A stretch of DNA of 64,000 nucleotides from Eutrophomonas brisbanensis. Its GTDB lineage: Bacteria; Pseudomonadota; Gammaproteobacteria; Burkholderiales; Eutrophovitaceae. The DNA lies in NCBI GenBank assembly GCA_038141705.1, contig JAYQIQ010000004.1, forward strand, positions 682,001 through 746,000, read 5' to 3'. Of the stretch, positions 17,766 to 26,859 are shown piece by piece (the stretch's first letter is position 1; the number at the start of each line of letters is the position of its first letter). The notes beneath the pieces were generated by a model. It was given only the letters and a program-made list of their open reading frames with translations. It searched no databases and was not told the origin of the DNA. The position numbers and the translations under genes were made by a program.

Positions 17766-18854
17766 ATGAACTCAGTCAAAGACTTCAATGCTTATCCTGG
17801 GCTAGATGCACTATCAACTGCAGTCGTTATTCTCAGTAAAAAAAGAAAAATTTACTACCTAAATCCCTCTGCCGAAAATCTTTTTAAAGTCAGCCGAAAA
17901 AATGCTGTTGGCTCAGAGCTAAATCGATTGGTAGAGGATCCCCGGGATATTCTCTTAGCATTAGACTACGCAGAACAGAAAAGGGGAAGCTTCACCCAGC
18001 ATGAGATTACATTAGAAAATAATGATCATTCTAAGATCGAGCTTTCATTCACAGCGTCTCCCGGAGAGGGCCACTTAGATGGCTATATTCTTTTGGAATT
18101 TTTACTACCGACGCAGCAAAAGAAAATTGCTCGAGAAGAGAAACTAAGCATAGACACCGAATGGAGTAAAGAACTCGTTCGAAACTTAGCTCACGAGATA
18201 AAAAATCCTTTGGGCGCCCTTAGGGGGGCAGCTCAACTACTCGAGAAAGAGCTAAACAGAATTGAACTTAAGGAATACACAGCTGTAATAATAAAAGAGG
18301 CAGATCGATTGCGAGCCCTGCTCGACCGGGTGCTGACGCCACACAGACTTCCGGAGATGGTTGAATACAATATCCACGAATCGTTGGAACAAGTTCGATC
18401 TATCATCCTTGCAGAATTTACGAGTGATGTAAGCGTTATCCGTGACTACGATCTTAGCCTTCCTGATCTAATCGGAGACCCACACAAGACCCATCAAGCG
18501 CTATTAAACGTCGCAAGAAATGCAGCTCAAGCAATTAGGGGTCGCGGAAAAATTAAGTTCGTAACCCGAATAGCCAACAAAATTACGATAAATAAGAAGT
18601 TCTACAAATTAGCAATCCTAATTCAGATAATTGATAATGGCCCCGGGATCGACGAAAGTATTCGGGAAAAGATATTCTTTCCCCTCGTTTCAGGAAAAAA
18701 TGATGGCACGGGTATCGGCCTTACAATTTCTCAGACATTTATACATCACCAAAATGGCGTGATAGATGTAGATAGCGAACCGGGTAGAACATGCTTCTCT
18801 ATTACTCTACCAATCACCTCAGATGCTATCTTAAGGATTCCCGGCCATGAGTAA
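17766..18854 (+). CDS. glnL: Nitrogen regulation sensor histidine kinase NtrB
   Basis: The 362-residue cytoplasmic kinase has an N-terminal PAS domain (residues ~10-110), the H-box NLAHEIKNPLGALRGAAQLL with His143, the N-box NVARNAAQAIRG, and the ATP-binding boxes DNGPGIDESI and GTGIGLTISQTF. NtrB phosphorylates or dephosphorylates NtrC under control of the PII protein. It has no membrane segments, as expected. It lies between glnA and ntrC, overlapping ntrC by eight bases. Intact. Confidence 0.94.
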   Translation: MNSVKDFNAYPGLDALSTAVVILSKKRKIYYLNPSAENLFKVSRKNAVGSELNRLVEDPRDILLALDYAEQKRGSFTQHEITLENNDHSKIELSFTASPGEGHLDGYILLEFLLPTQQKKIAREEKLSIDTEWSKELVRNLAHEIKNPLGALRGAAQLLEKELNRIELKEYTAVIIKEADRLRALLDRVLTPHRLPEMVEYNIHESLEQVRSIILAEFTSDVSVIRDYDLSLPDLIGDPHKTHQALLNVARNAAQAIRGRGKIKFVTRIANKITINKKFYKLAILIQIIDNGPGIDESIREKIFFPLVSGKNDGTGIGLTISQTFIHHQNGVIDVDSEPGRTCFSITLPITSDAILRIPGHE

Positions 18855-20246
18855 GGTCTGGATCGTTGATGATGATCCATCAATAAGATGGGTCTTCGAA
18901 AAACCTTGAAAAGAGAGAATATCGAACACGAGTTATTTTCCTCGGCTGAGGAAGCGCTATCTAATTTAAAAAAAGAAATACCAACCGCGATCGTTAGCGA
19001 CGTTCGGATGGATGGTGCGTCAGGTCTAGAATTACTCAAAAAAATAAAGGAGGCCTACCCTGACATACCCACGATAATCATGACCGCTTATTCAGATCTC
19101 GATAGCGCTGTAGCGGCATTTCAAGAAGGAGCTTACGAGTACCTTCCAAAACCCTTTGACATAGATTCAGCCGTTGAACTAATCAGAAGGGCTATCAACG
19201 AAAACACCAAGGTGGGCGTGACATCAGCCATCGGAGTGAGCACGTCAGATATGCTCGGCCAAGCTGGCTCGATGCAGGAAGTTTTCAAAACGATCGGCAA
19301 ACTTGCAAACTCAGACGCGACCGTGCTCATAAATGGGGAATCCGGAACTGGAAAAGAGCTTATAGCCAGAGCTCTTCATAAACACAGCAGAAGAGCAAGT
19401 AAACCTTTTATTGCTATCAACACTGCATCGATTCCAAGAGACCTACTCGAGTCGGAGTTATTTGGCCATGAAAAAGGAGCTTTCACTGGAGCTCAGGTAC
19501 TACGAAGAGGACGTTTTGAACAATCCGAAGGAGGAACTCTTTTTCTCGATGAGATAGGAGATATGCCAGCGGAGTTACAAACTAGACTTCTGCGCGTTTT
19601 ATCAGATGGGCATTATTATCGAGTAGGCGGACATCAGCCCCTAAAAGCTAATGTGCGTGTTATTGCTGCGACTCATCAAGATCTAGAGAAACGAGTAGAG
19701 GAGAAACTTTTTAGGGAAGATTTATTTCATCGCTTAAATGTCATTCGAGTGAAGGTCCCTTCGCTACGTGAACGTGTTGAGGACATACCACTATTAGCGG
19801 AGCACTTTTTATATAGAGAAGCACTCAAAATTAATACCGAGCCTAAGAGATTCTCGGAAACAGCCATTAAATATCTTCAAAATAAAAAATGGCCCGGTAA
19901 TGTTAGACAGCTCGAAAATCTGTGTCATTGGATCACTGTAATGGCTCCTAGTTCAGTTGTCGGTTTGGAGGACTTACCGGCTGAGCTAAAATCCGAGACA
20001 CTCGACTCTAACAATGGTCAGGAAATCGGCTGGACCGAATCTCTCCAACAATTAACCCTTGCGATGTGTGCGAGTGGGAAAATTAATATCCTGGAAAAAC
20101 TTACCCAGGACTTTGAAACAACAGTTATAAGTGAAGCCCTAAAATTTACTAAGGGTAGAAAAATTGAAGCCGCGAATTTATTGGGAATCGGGCGCAATAC
20201 GATTACTAGAAAAATTAGCGAGCTAGAATTACCGTCCGGAAAGTGA
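18847..20246 (+). CDS. glnG: Nitrogen regulation response regulator NtrC (frameshift near start)
   Basis: The true start is ATG 18847 (MSKVWIVDDDPSIRWV), inside the end of ntrB. One missing base near 18894 shifts the frame; adding one C gives RWVLRKTLKRENIEHELF. Then come the receiver with the phospho-aspartate in IVSDVRMDG, the AAA+ domain with Walker A GESGTGKE, the sigma-54 contact loop GAFTGA, Walker B GGTLFLDEIGDM, and a Fis-type HTH at the end (EAANLLGIGRNTITRKI). It activates sigma-54 promoters such as the one before glnA. Corrected length is about 467 residues. Confidence 0.94.
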
Positions 20247-20274
20247 AGCCCCACAGTTTGCCAAACTTTTTGGA

Positions 20275-21045
20275 CTAGGCGGTTAAATCGATATAGACGG
20301 GCGCGTGGTCTGAAGGACGTTCCAGCTCCCGAAAATCAGTAAGTATCTTCGCATCTTGCAGGCCCTTGACAGACTCCCTCGAAACAAAGATATGATCGAT
20401 TCTTAATCCCAGACCTCTGACATAAGAATTCATTCTGTAATCCCACCAAGTAAATCGATCCGAAGGAGACAATCGACTATCTAATGTGTCAACCAAACCC
20501 AGGGACAAAATATTACCTAAGTGTTTTTTCTCCTCTTCGGTAAAAAGAACCTGTCCTTCGAATTTATCTAGTGAATAAACGTCTTCATTTTTTGGCGCGA
20601 TATTAAAGTCACCAACCATTACCAAATGATCAAAAATTTGCATTTGATCTTTTACGTAATGCGTTAAATGTTTTAGCCATTCTAGTTTATAGAGATATTT
20701 ATCCGAATCTATACTTTGACCGTTAGGAACGTAAACATTTATCAGACGGATACCATTTTGTGTCGTACCAGAAATAACCCTAGCCTGAGAATCTTCATAC
20801 CCTGCTATCCCAAACTGGACATCGAGGATATCTTCCTTAGAGAGAATTGCAACACCGTTGTATGTCTTCTGCCCGAAAAAATATGCTTTGTACCCCAAGT
20901 TCGTGAAGTTTTCGACAGGGAAATTTTTATCCTCTAGCTTTGTTTCCTGTAAACATATTATCTCAGGACCGAAATCTGTAATGAGTTGCTCGACCTGACC
21001 AAGTCGCACCTTCAATGAGTTTACATTCCAAGTAACTATGCGCAT
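20275..21045 (-). CDS. xthA: Exodeoxyribonuclease III
   Basis: This 256-residue AP endonuclease/3'-5' exonuclease shows the EEP-family motifs WNVNSLKVR, the metal-binding glutamate in CLQETKLED, the catalytic aspartate and asparagine in MVGDFNIAP, and the C-terminal histidine in RPSDHAPVYIDL. It repairs abasic sites and 3' blocks in DNA. It is intact, convergent with ntrC and followed upstream by prlC on the same strand. Confidence 0.94.
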   Translation of the reverse strand: MRIVTWNVNSLKVRLGQVEQLITDFGPEIICLQETKLEDKNFPVENFTNLGYKAYFFGQKTYNGVAILSKEDILDVQFGIAGYEDSQARVISGTTQNGIRLINVYVPNGQSIDSDKYLYKLEWLKHLTHYVKDQMQIFDHLVMVGDFNIAPKNEDVYSLDKFEGQVLFTEEEKKHLGNILSLGLVDTLDSRLSPSDRFTWWDYRMNSYVRGLGLRIDHIFVSRESVKGLQDAKILTDFRELERPSDHAPVYIDLTA

Positions 21046-21090
21046 ATCTAAATTAAAGAAAAATTTCGAATGGGGTAGCTTGGTTTTATG

Positions 21091-23145
21091 TTACCGAACC
21101 GCCTGAATTCTAGTTAAGCCTGACTGTCGGAGGAGAGCGTCAATCTTAGGAGGCCTCTTCCTAAAAGCTATGAAATTTTCGAGCGCCGAGCGAGCCCCTC
21201 CCATAGATAAAATCTCTCGTAAAAATCTTTTCCCGAGCTCGGGGATTTTTTCAGGCTCCTCCTGAAAAGCTTCGAACGCATCAGCAGATAACACCTCCGC
21301 CCATTTATAGCTGTAATAGCCAGCAGCATATCCTCCACCGAAAATATGGGAAAAACTATGTGCGAAACGGTTGTACTCCGGAGCCGCGATAACGGATGTC
21401 TGCCTACGGACGTCGGCTAACGTCCGCTGCACATCAAGCGAGTCATCGCACTTAGAGTGAATTTCAAAATCAAAAAGTGAGAATTCCAGCTGTCTTAGAG
21501 TTTGGATCCCAGACATGAAGTTTTTAGCCTTGAGTAATTTGTCAAACAGACTGCGAGGCATGGAATCACCCGTTACCGGATCACAGGAAATCTTCTGTAT
21601 AACTCCCCAATCCCAACAAAAATTCTCCATGAACTGGCTCGGAAGCTCGACAGCATCCCACTCAACACCATTAATTCCAGAAACACCCATCACATCAACT
21701 TTTGTCAAAACATGATGCAAGACGTGCCCCATCTCATGGAAAAAAGTTTGTACCTCATCATGCGAAAGAAAGCTGTCGCTCTCCCCAACTCCAGGCTCCG
21801 GAAAATTACAAATAAGATATGCAACTGGCAATTGATCATGGCTCCCACCTCGCCACCGAGATATAGCATCATCCATCCAAGCACCCGGCCTCTTTCCCGG
21901 TCTTGAGAATAAATCAACATAGAAATATCCAACTACCTCATCTCGATCGTTTGAGGCTTGATATATCTCAACATCGGAGTGCCATACATCACCAGACAGT
22001 TTTTGTATATCGACATTGTATAAATCGTGAACTAAACGAAAGAGCCCCTGTTTGATTTTAGACAGCGGCAAGTAACGCCGTACTTCCTCATCACTAAAAC
22101 TAAAACTTCGCTCTTTAAGTCTATCAATTGCGAAACTTAGATCCCATGGCTCGAGGCTATCGATATTAAGTTCGGATTTCGCAAATTCAGAGACTACTCG
22201 AACCTCCTGTTGGGCAATAGGCTTCGCCGCGGCGATCATTGAATTTAGAAAATTACGAACTTCCTGATCATCGATTACCATCTTTGTTTCTAACGATAAG
22301 TCTGCAAAATTATTGAATCCAAGTAGCCGCGCTTTTTCACTGCGGTTCGCTAGGATCTCTTTCATATTTTCAGTGTTATCTAGAAGATCTTCACCGAATT
22401 CTGAAGCTCTGGTTACGAAAGCGCGGTACATCTGTTCTCGCAAGGGCCGATCTTTACAAGATTGCATAAAGGGAATCCACGAGGGCGCATGTAAGGTGAA
22501 GCACCATCCCGGGAGCCCTCTGGCCTGTGCTGCACTCTTAGCAGCATTAACCACTCCTGGCGGTATTCCATCTAAGCGTTCGTTATCGAGGATTTGCAGA
22601 AAATATTTATCGGTAGCATCAAGGACGTTATCGTTGAAGCTCGAAGATAGCTTGGACAAATTTTCAGAAACTACCCGCAAGCGATCTTGATTTTCATCGC
22701 TTAGCTCAGCGCCACCAAGTCGGAAATCCCTAATTTGGTTATCGACGAATTTTCTCTGCTCTAGATTTAAAGTATCGAATGACTCACTATTTCTCAAATC
22801 CTTGAGGCTTTCAAACAGTTCAGCATTTTGGCTGATCTCAGCGAAAAAACTTGTGACTTTTGGAGCTAATACGTTATACGCTTCTCGAACAATCGGAGAG
22901 TTAACAACGCCATTAATATGGCTAATCTGTCCCCAAGCTCTGTGCACCCGATTGATGACCTGCTGTACAGGATCGATGATGTCACCCCATATGTCAGCCG
23001 AATTACTTTCTAGTGCGGGGCCTATTTGCTCGCGCGCACTCGAGAGTAGACAATCCATCACCACGCAAAAAGTGTCCGGCTTGAGTTTTGAGAACTGAGG
23101 AAGAGTTGACAACTCTAGTAAGGCGTTATCTTTTTCCATATACAT
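21091..23145 (-). CDS. prlC: Oligopeptidase A (peptidase M3)
   Basis: This 684-residue metallopeptidase carries the zinc motif HEMGH within TFFHEMGHVLHHVLTK and the downstream glutamate ligand in the region of NGVEWDAVELPSQFMENF. Oligopeptidase A degrades short peptides in the cytoplasm, including cleaved signal peptides. Length and motifs are normal for the PrlC branch. It is intact, which is notable because it is one of the longest genes in the window. Confidence 0.92.
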   Translation of the reverse strand: MYMEKDNALLELSTLPQFSKLKPDTFCVVMDCLLSSAREQIGPALESNSADIWGDIIDPVQQVINRVHRAWGQISHINGVVNSPIVREAYNVLAPKVTSFFAEISQNAELFESLKDLRNSESFDTLNLEQRKFVDNQIRDFRLGGAELSDENQDRLRVVSENLSKLSSSFNDNVLDATDKYFLQILDNERLDGIPPGVVNAAKSAAQARGLPGWCFTLHAPSWIPFMQSCKDRPLREQMYRAFVTRASEFGEDLLDNTENMKEILANRSEKARLLGFNNFADLSLETKMVIDDQEVRNFLNSMIAAAKPIAQQEVRVVSEFAKSELNIDSLEPWDLSFAIDRLKERSFSFSDEEVRRYLPLSKIKQGLFRLVHDLYNVDIQKLSGDVWHSDVEIYQASNDRDEVVGYFYVDLFSRPGKRPGAWMDDAISRWRGGSHDQLPVAYLICNFPEPGVGESDSFLSHDEVQTFFHEMGHVLHHVLTKVDVMGVSGINGVEWDAVELPSQFMENFCWDWGVIQKISCDPVTGDSMPRSLFDKLLKAKNFMSGIQTLRQLEFSLFDFEIHSKCDDSLDVQRTLADVRRQTSVIAAPEYNRFAHSFSHIFGGGYAAGYYSYKWAEVLSADAFEAFQEEPEKIPELGKRFLREILSMGGARSALENFIAFRKRPPKIDALLRQSGLTRIQAVR

Positions 23146-23191
23146 ATAGAAGAAATGACCTAAAAATTATTTTTTGGTTCAGGGGAAACAC

Positions 23192-23232
23192 TCTCAGCAT
23201 AGCTGAGAAATAAGATTAGCCGCTAATCTTAT
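23192..23232 (-). terminator. Tandem hairpins downstream of pyrB
   Basis: Two adjacent perfect inverted repeats lie between prlC and pyrB. The first met by pyrB transcription has arms 23210-23220 and 23222-23232 (ATAAGATTAGC and its complement). The second has arms 23192-23198 and 23202-23208 (TCTCAGC / GCTGAGA). A short T-rich step separates them on the minus strand. This is the likely end of the ruvX-pyrR-pyrB transcript. Confidence 0.65.
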
Positions 23233-23254
23233 CAGTTGCTGCAGAAATAATAAT

Positions 23255-24220
23255 TTACGAAGCCAGTATAGACATGACAGCCATACGAACCGCGATGCCA
23301 AAAGTGACTTGCTGGAGAATCACGGACTGCGGGCCATCGGCAACAGCTGACTCTATCTCTACCCCTCTATTTAGTGGTCCTGGGTGCATAACTATGGCAT
23401 CACGAGATGCCAGCTTTAAACGCTCACTGTTAAGGCCATATTTTTCAAAGTACTCCTCTGCCCCAGGGACTAAAGCTTCTTCCATCCGCTCTTTTTGTAG
23501 CCGAAGCATCATGATTACATCGACGCCCGCCAAGGCAGCATCAACATCTGGATATATTTTGACTCCCAAAGAGGTTGCATCGGTTGGCATAAGGCTTTGT
23601 GGGCCAGAGATTCTAATTTCATCAACACCCAACGCGGTAAGCGCATGTATTTCAGATCTGGCTACACGCGAATGCTTAATATCACCAATAATTGCAACTT
23701 TTAAACCAGAAAATCCGCCCTTAAAATGCCGAATCGTAAACACATCTAATAATCCCTGGGTCGGGTGAGCATTCTGTCCATCACCAGCATTTATAACATG
23801 AATACCATCGGGTACATGCCTCGCGATCTCTATCGGTGCGCCTCCAACTGAATGCCTGACGACAAACATGTCCGCCTGCATCGCAACTAGATTTGAAACG
23901 GTATCGAGTAGTGATTCTCCTTTACTCTGAGAGGAAGATGCCACATTCAAATTGATGACATCAGCGGATAGCCTCTTCGCCGCGATTTCAAATGTGGTGA
24001 GAGTTCGGGTGCTGTTTTCGAAAAATAAATTGAAAACTGAACGCCCCCGAAGCACTGGTAATTTCTTGGTCTTTCGGGCACCAACACTGAGGAACGTCTT
24101 AGCCACATCCAGAATTTCAACTATCAAATCTGCAGGCAGATCCTGCAAAGTTAAAAGGTGCCTTAATCTTCCCCCTTTTCCAAACTGGATACTCGCGTCC
24201 ATTAGGTCATCACCCCACAC
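23255..24220 (-). CDS. pyrB: Aspartate carbamoyltransferase catalytic subunit
   Basis: This 321-residue enzyme condenses carbamoyl phosphate with aspartate, the first committed pyrimidine step. The carbamoyl phosphate site FFENSTRTLTTFE, the loop SSSQSKGESLLDT, the HPTQGLLDVF motif and the C-terminal MHPGPLNRGVEI are all present. It is intact and overlaps pyrR by 11 bases. No pyrI is seen beside it, as in other betaproteobacteria with PyrR-associated ATCase. Confidence 0.96.
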   Translation of the reverse strand: MWGDDLMDASIQFGKGGRLRHLLTLQDLPADLIVEILDVAKTFLSVGARKTKKLPVLRGRSVFNLFFENSTRTLTTFEIAAKRLSADVINLNVASSSQSKGESLLDTVSNLVAMQADMFVVRHSVGGAPIEIARHVPDGIHVINAGDGQNAHPTQGLLDVFTIRHFKGGFSGLKVAIIGDIKHSRVARSEIHALTALGVDEIRISGPQSLMPTDATSLGVKIYPDVDAALAGVDVIMMLRLQKERMEEALVPGAEEYFEKYGLNSERLKLASRDAIVMHPGPLNRGVEIESAVADGPQSVILQQVTFGIAVRMAVMSILAS

Positions 24221-24716
24221 TTCTTTTTACTTGAATACTTAATCTGTTATTCCCATCATCAACAACCATAACTTCCTGCTCCGCCTCAACCTCAAGAAAT
24301 GTACCTAGATAATCAGGAGCTATTGGTAACTCTCTCCCCCCACGGTCAACCAGCACCGCAAGCTCAATACTTCTAGGTCTGCCAAAATCAAACAATTCGT
24401 TTATCGCGGCGCGCACGGTTCTACCACTCTGGACTACATCATCGACAAGTATTACGTCTTTACCATCGATATTAAAAGGGATGTCAGTATTTCGATTACC
24501 TTTCGAGAGCCCGCGTACAGAATAATCATCCCTATGAAGACCAATATCTACCGACCCGACGTATTTCACTGCTGGCAGTTTTCGCTCGAAAAAATTCAAT
24601 AGACCATACCCACCATTCGCAATACCAATCAAGGCTGAGCGATCGTTCAATACAGGCCGGATTTGATCAAGCATTGACTCCATTAACTGAGGCACATCAA
24701 TTTGCATCCGATTCAT
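24210..24716 (-). CDS. pyrR: Bifunctional pyr operon regulator / uracil phosphoribosyltransferase
   Basis: The 168-residue protein has the PRPP-binding motif VILVDDVVQSGRTVRAAINEL. PyrR proteins bind pyr mRNA in some phyla; in proteobacteria the regulatory role is less certain, while uracil phosphoribosyltransferase activity may persist. It overlaps both ruvX upstream (20 bases) and pyrB downstream (11 bases), so the three genes form one tightly coupled unit. Intact. Confidence 0.9.
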   Translation of the reverse strand: MNRMQIDVPQLMESMLDQIRPVLNDRSALIGIANGGYGLLNFFERKLPAVKYVGSVDIGLHRDDYSVRGLSKGNRNTDIPFNIDGKDVILVDDVVQSGRTVRAAINELFDFGRPRSIELAVLVDRGGRELPIAPDYLGTFLEVEAEQEVMVVDDGNNRLSIQVKRSVG

Positions 24717-25122
24717 CAGTCAACCTTATAGAATTAAAAAAAGCATCTAAAATAATTTTTGCAGAAAAACCATCGAGTAAGGATTTTCGTTTTTTCCAAT
24801 CAGAAACAACTTCAGATAAAACCTGTTCTGCATAAGTTGACGAGTAGTCTTCCTCAATAAAGTAGACTGGCAAAAAAAATCTCTTTTCAAGGTCAGACGC
24901 AAAGTGTCTTATTAGTCCCTGCAGCTTGCGCTTCCCCCTTCCCTCACTTGAGGGCAAGCCAACAACAAACCCGACCGGAAGCCACTCCGTGTGGTGTTTA
25001 CCCAACTTTACGTACAAATCTTTACTATCTGAATACTCAATAGTATCTATGGGATGCGCCATCTTAAGGGAGCAATCACCTACAGCAACCCCAACCCGAC
25101 GAACCCCATAATCAAAAGCCAT
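24697..25122 (-). CDS. ruvX: Putative pre-16S rRNA nuclease YqgF/RuvX
   Basis: The 141-residue RNase H-fold protein starts MAFDYGVRRVGVAVGD, with the first catalytic aspartate, and has VVGLPSSEGRG and the C-terminal glutamate/aspartate region (SAKIILDAFFNS). YqgF is implicated in 16S rRNA 5'-end maturation. It heads the ruvX-pyrR-pyrB unit. The usual upstream partner algH (yqgE) is not found as a full gene; see the low-confidence remnant at 25164-25270. Confidence 0.9.
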   Translation of the reverse strand: MAFDYGVRRVGVAVGDCSLKMAHPIDTIEYSDSKDLYVKLGKHHTEWLPVGFVVGLPSSEGRGKRKLQGLIRHFASDLEKRFFLPVYFIEEDYSSTYAEQVLSEVVSDWKKRKSLLDGFSAKIILDAFFNSIRLTDESDAN

Positions 25123-25163
25123 AAAAACTCCATTACCCAGTCTAGCACCCTCCTTACTACAGT

Positions 25164-25270
25164 TTAATCTCGTCGGGAGACGCCGCCTAATTCTCTAAAT
25201 ACATCACGAGCATCCATGCCCAAAAACTGACGACGTTGCCATACAATAAAACTGAGATAGTTTACTTTAC
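25164..25270 (-). pseudogene. Possible C-terminal remnant of algH/yqgE upstream of ruvX
   Basis: One minus-strand frame is open for about 35 codons and reads FIVWQRRQFLGMDARDVF, then RELGGVSRRD and a stop. The LG-DAR-GG pattern loosely resembles the end of AlgH proteins, and algH normally precedes ruvX. There is no start or upstream domain, so at most a fragment remains. The similarity is weak and could be chance. The rest of the 25123-25360 gap holds only probable promoter sequence. Confidence 0.2.
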
Positions 25271-25360
25271 CTACCTATCACTATTCAAATATTCTGTCAG
25301 ATGGCAAAATTGAGCAAAATCTCAATTTCTTAAAGTTACGCCGATATACGTAAGCGAGCA

Positions 25361-25774
25361 TTGATAGTGATACCCACAAAAATTAGTCAGCTTTGTGCTC
25401 TGGGGTACGAAGCCATTACTGGAGCTGCAATTGTATTTTCCGTAAGCTTCATTTTTGTGGCAATTCTAGGTAATTCACCTGTGGGATCAACAAGATATTT
25501 GCTCGTCCTAATCATAGCGTTAAGCCTGCAGGTTTATTACTCCTGGTGCTGGGTAAAAAAAGGCCAAAGCCTCGCGCAACGTGCGTGGGGATTGAGATTA
25601 CAGCCGGTCGATAATGCCGCGTTAACAATTCATCAGTCGGTAATGCGGCTCTGGCTCGCTGCAATTCTAAATATCTCGATGATCTCTGTTTTCTTTCTTT
25701 TATTTAGCAAAGAGAATCAATTTGCACACGACATTTTCATGAAATGCAGGATCGTACGTAATTCCGATCGATGA
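25361..25774 (+). CDS. RDD family membrane protein
   Basis: The 137-residue protein has the RDD pattern: a first membrane segment after GYEAITGAA, a second helix (LVLIIALSLQVYYSWCW), then the linker KKGQSLAQRAWGLRLQ that is typical of the family, and a third hydrophobic stretch (LAAILNISMISVFFLLF). The start is TTG at 25361 or GTG two codons later. RDD proteins are poorly defined transport-like membrane proteins. It is convergent with lptG and often neighbours lptFG in betaproteobacteria. Confidence 0.75.
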   Translation: MIVIPTKISQLCALGYEAITGAAIVFSVSFIFVAILGNSPVGSTRYLLVLIIALSLQVYYSWCWVKKGQSLAQRAWGLRLQPVDNAALTIHQSVMRLWLAAILNISMISVFFLLFSKENQFAHDIFMKCRIVRNSDR

Positions 25775-25782
25775 ATTCATAA

Positions 25783-26859
25783 TTACCTTATCTCCTTTTT
25801 GCGCACCCAACCGAAAGTAGTTATCAATATTACAAAAACCGGTAAGAGTGCGTAAACCTGTGGAGGCCAGCCACTTATACTTCCGAGGGAAAACATAAAC
25901 TTATTTAAGAAGTAAATACCGACGCCACTTATAACCCCAAGGAAAAGCACTACCCCCAAAGAGCGCGATCGACTCTGCATCTCAGCGGCAACAAAACCAA
26001 GCAGCGCCAAAGCCGCTACCGTCAACGGGTGTGCGATCTTTGACCACAAAATGGATTCCACAGCACTATAGTTCTGCCCAATCTCCTTAAGATACCTAAC
26101 ATTGGCTATAAGTTGATAAAACGACATTTGATTTCTCGAGACGCCTAGCAATTTTAGGGTTTCCGGAACCAAATCGGTTTCCCATAATAGTTCGTCTTTG
26201 CGCTTTGTCACAATTCGATCACTATAAAAAATATACTCAGTCACGTTCTTCAAAATCCAGCCGGAATCGCCCTCATACACTGCCGAACCAGCCGATATAC
26301 GACTTACTACTCGAGAACCCCCATCGACAAAAACTATAGAAACATTGTTGAGCAAACTAGGGCTATCGACTGAGCGGATATTCACAAAGCCGTTGCCATC
26401 CTTAATCCAATAGCCTGAGTGGAAAATCTTTAATGCAATTTTGTTTTCTGATTGGCTAAGTTTTAAATCCCCAGCAATCCTATTCGCCTCGGGGGCCATA
26501 AACTCCCCGATTAGAAACGCTAACATAGCGAAAACCATTCCGTTCAACCCCAGGATAACTAAAAATGATCTTGCTGATCCGCCGGAAGCACGGATTACAG
26601 CATATTCGGAAGCTTGACTGAGGCTAGAGAATGTTACTAAAGCCCCAATTAGAACCGCTAGTGGCAGCAGCTCATAAAGTCTATCAGGCACTTTCAAGAG
26701 GACAGTTGCCATTATAAAATTCAAATCAGATTTGATCGCAGACCGCCCTGATAACTCTTGAATAAAGTCAAAAAATAGAAATAGGAAAGCAAGGGCCACA
26801 AGCGAGCCGAAACAAAAACAAAGTAGTCTCCAGAAAATATGCCTGGTTAAGATTTTCAT
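25783..26859 (-). CDS. lptG: LPS export system permease LptG
   Basis: The 358-residue YjgP/YjgQ-family permease starts MKILTRHIFWRLLCF. It has three N-terminal membrane helices, the segment EYAVIRASGGSARSF that contacts the LptB ATPase, a periplasmic beta-jellyroll region, and three C-terminal helices ending near VYALLPVFVILITTFGWV. With LptF and LptB it extracts LPS from the inner membrane. The frame is also open upstream, so the lptF tail runs into it without a stop (see findings). I chose ATG 26857-26859 from homology. Confidence 0.93.
   Translation of the reverse strand: MKILTRHIFWRLLCFCFGSLVALAFLFLFFDFIQELSGRSAIKSDLNFIMATVLLKVPDRLYELLPLAVLIGALVTFSSLSQASEYAVIRASGGSARSFLVILGLNGMVFAMLAFLIGEFMAPEANRIAGDLKLSQSENKIALKIFHSGYWIKDGNGFVNIRSVDSPSLLNNVSIVFVDGGSRVVSRISAGSAVYEGDSGWILKNVTEYIFYSDRIVTKRKDELLWETDLVPETLKLLGVSRNQMSFYQLIANVRYLKEIGQNYSAVESILWSKIAHPLTVAALALLGFVAAEMQSRSRSLGVVLFLGVISGVGIYFLNKFMFSLGSISGWPPQVYALLPVFVILITTFGWVRKKEIR

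Noticed and set aside
23274..23768. A 164-codon open frame on the plus strand
   Set aside because: It mirrors the conserved pyrB gene and its composition is that of a shadow frame.
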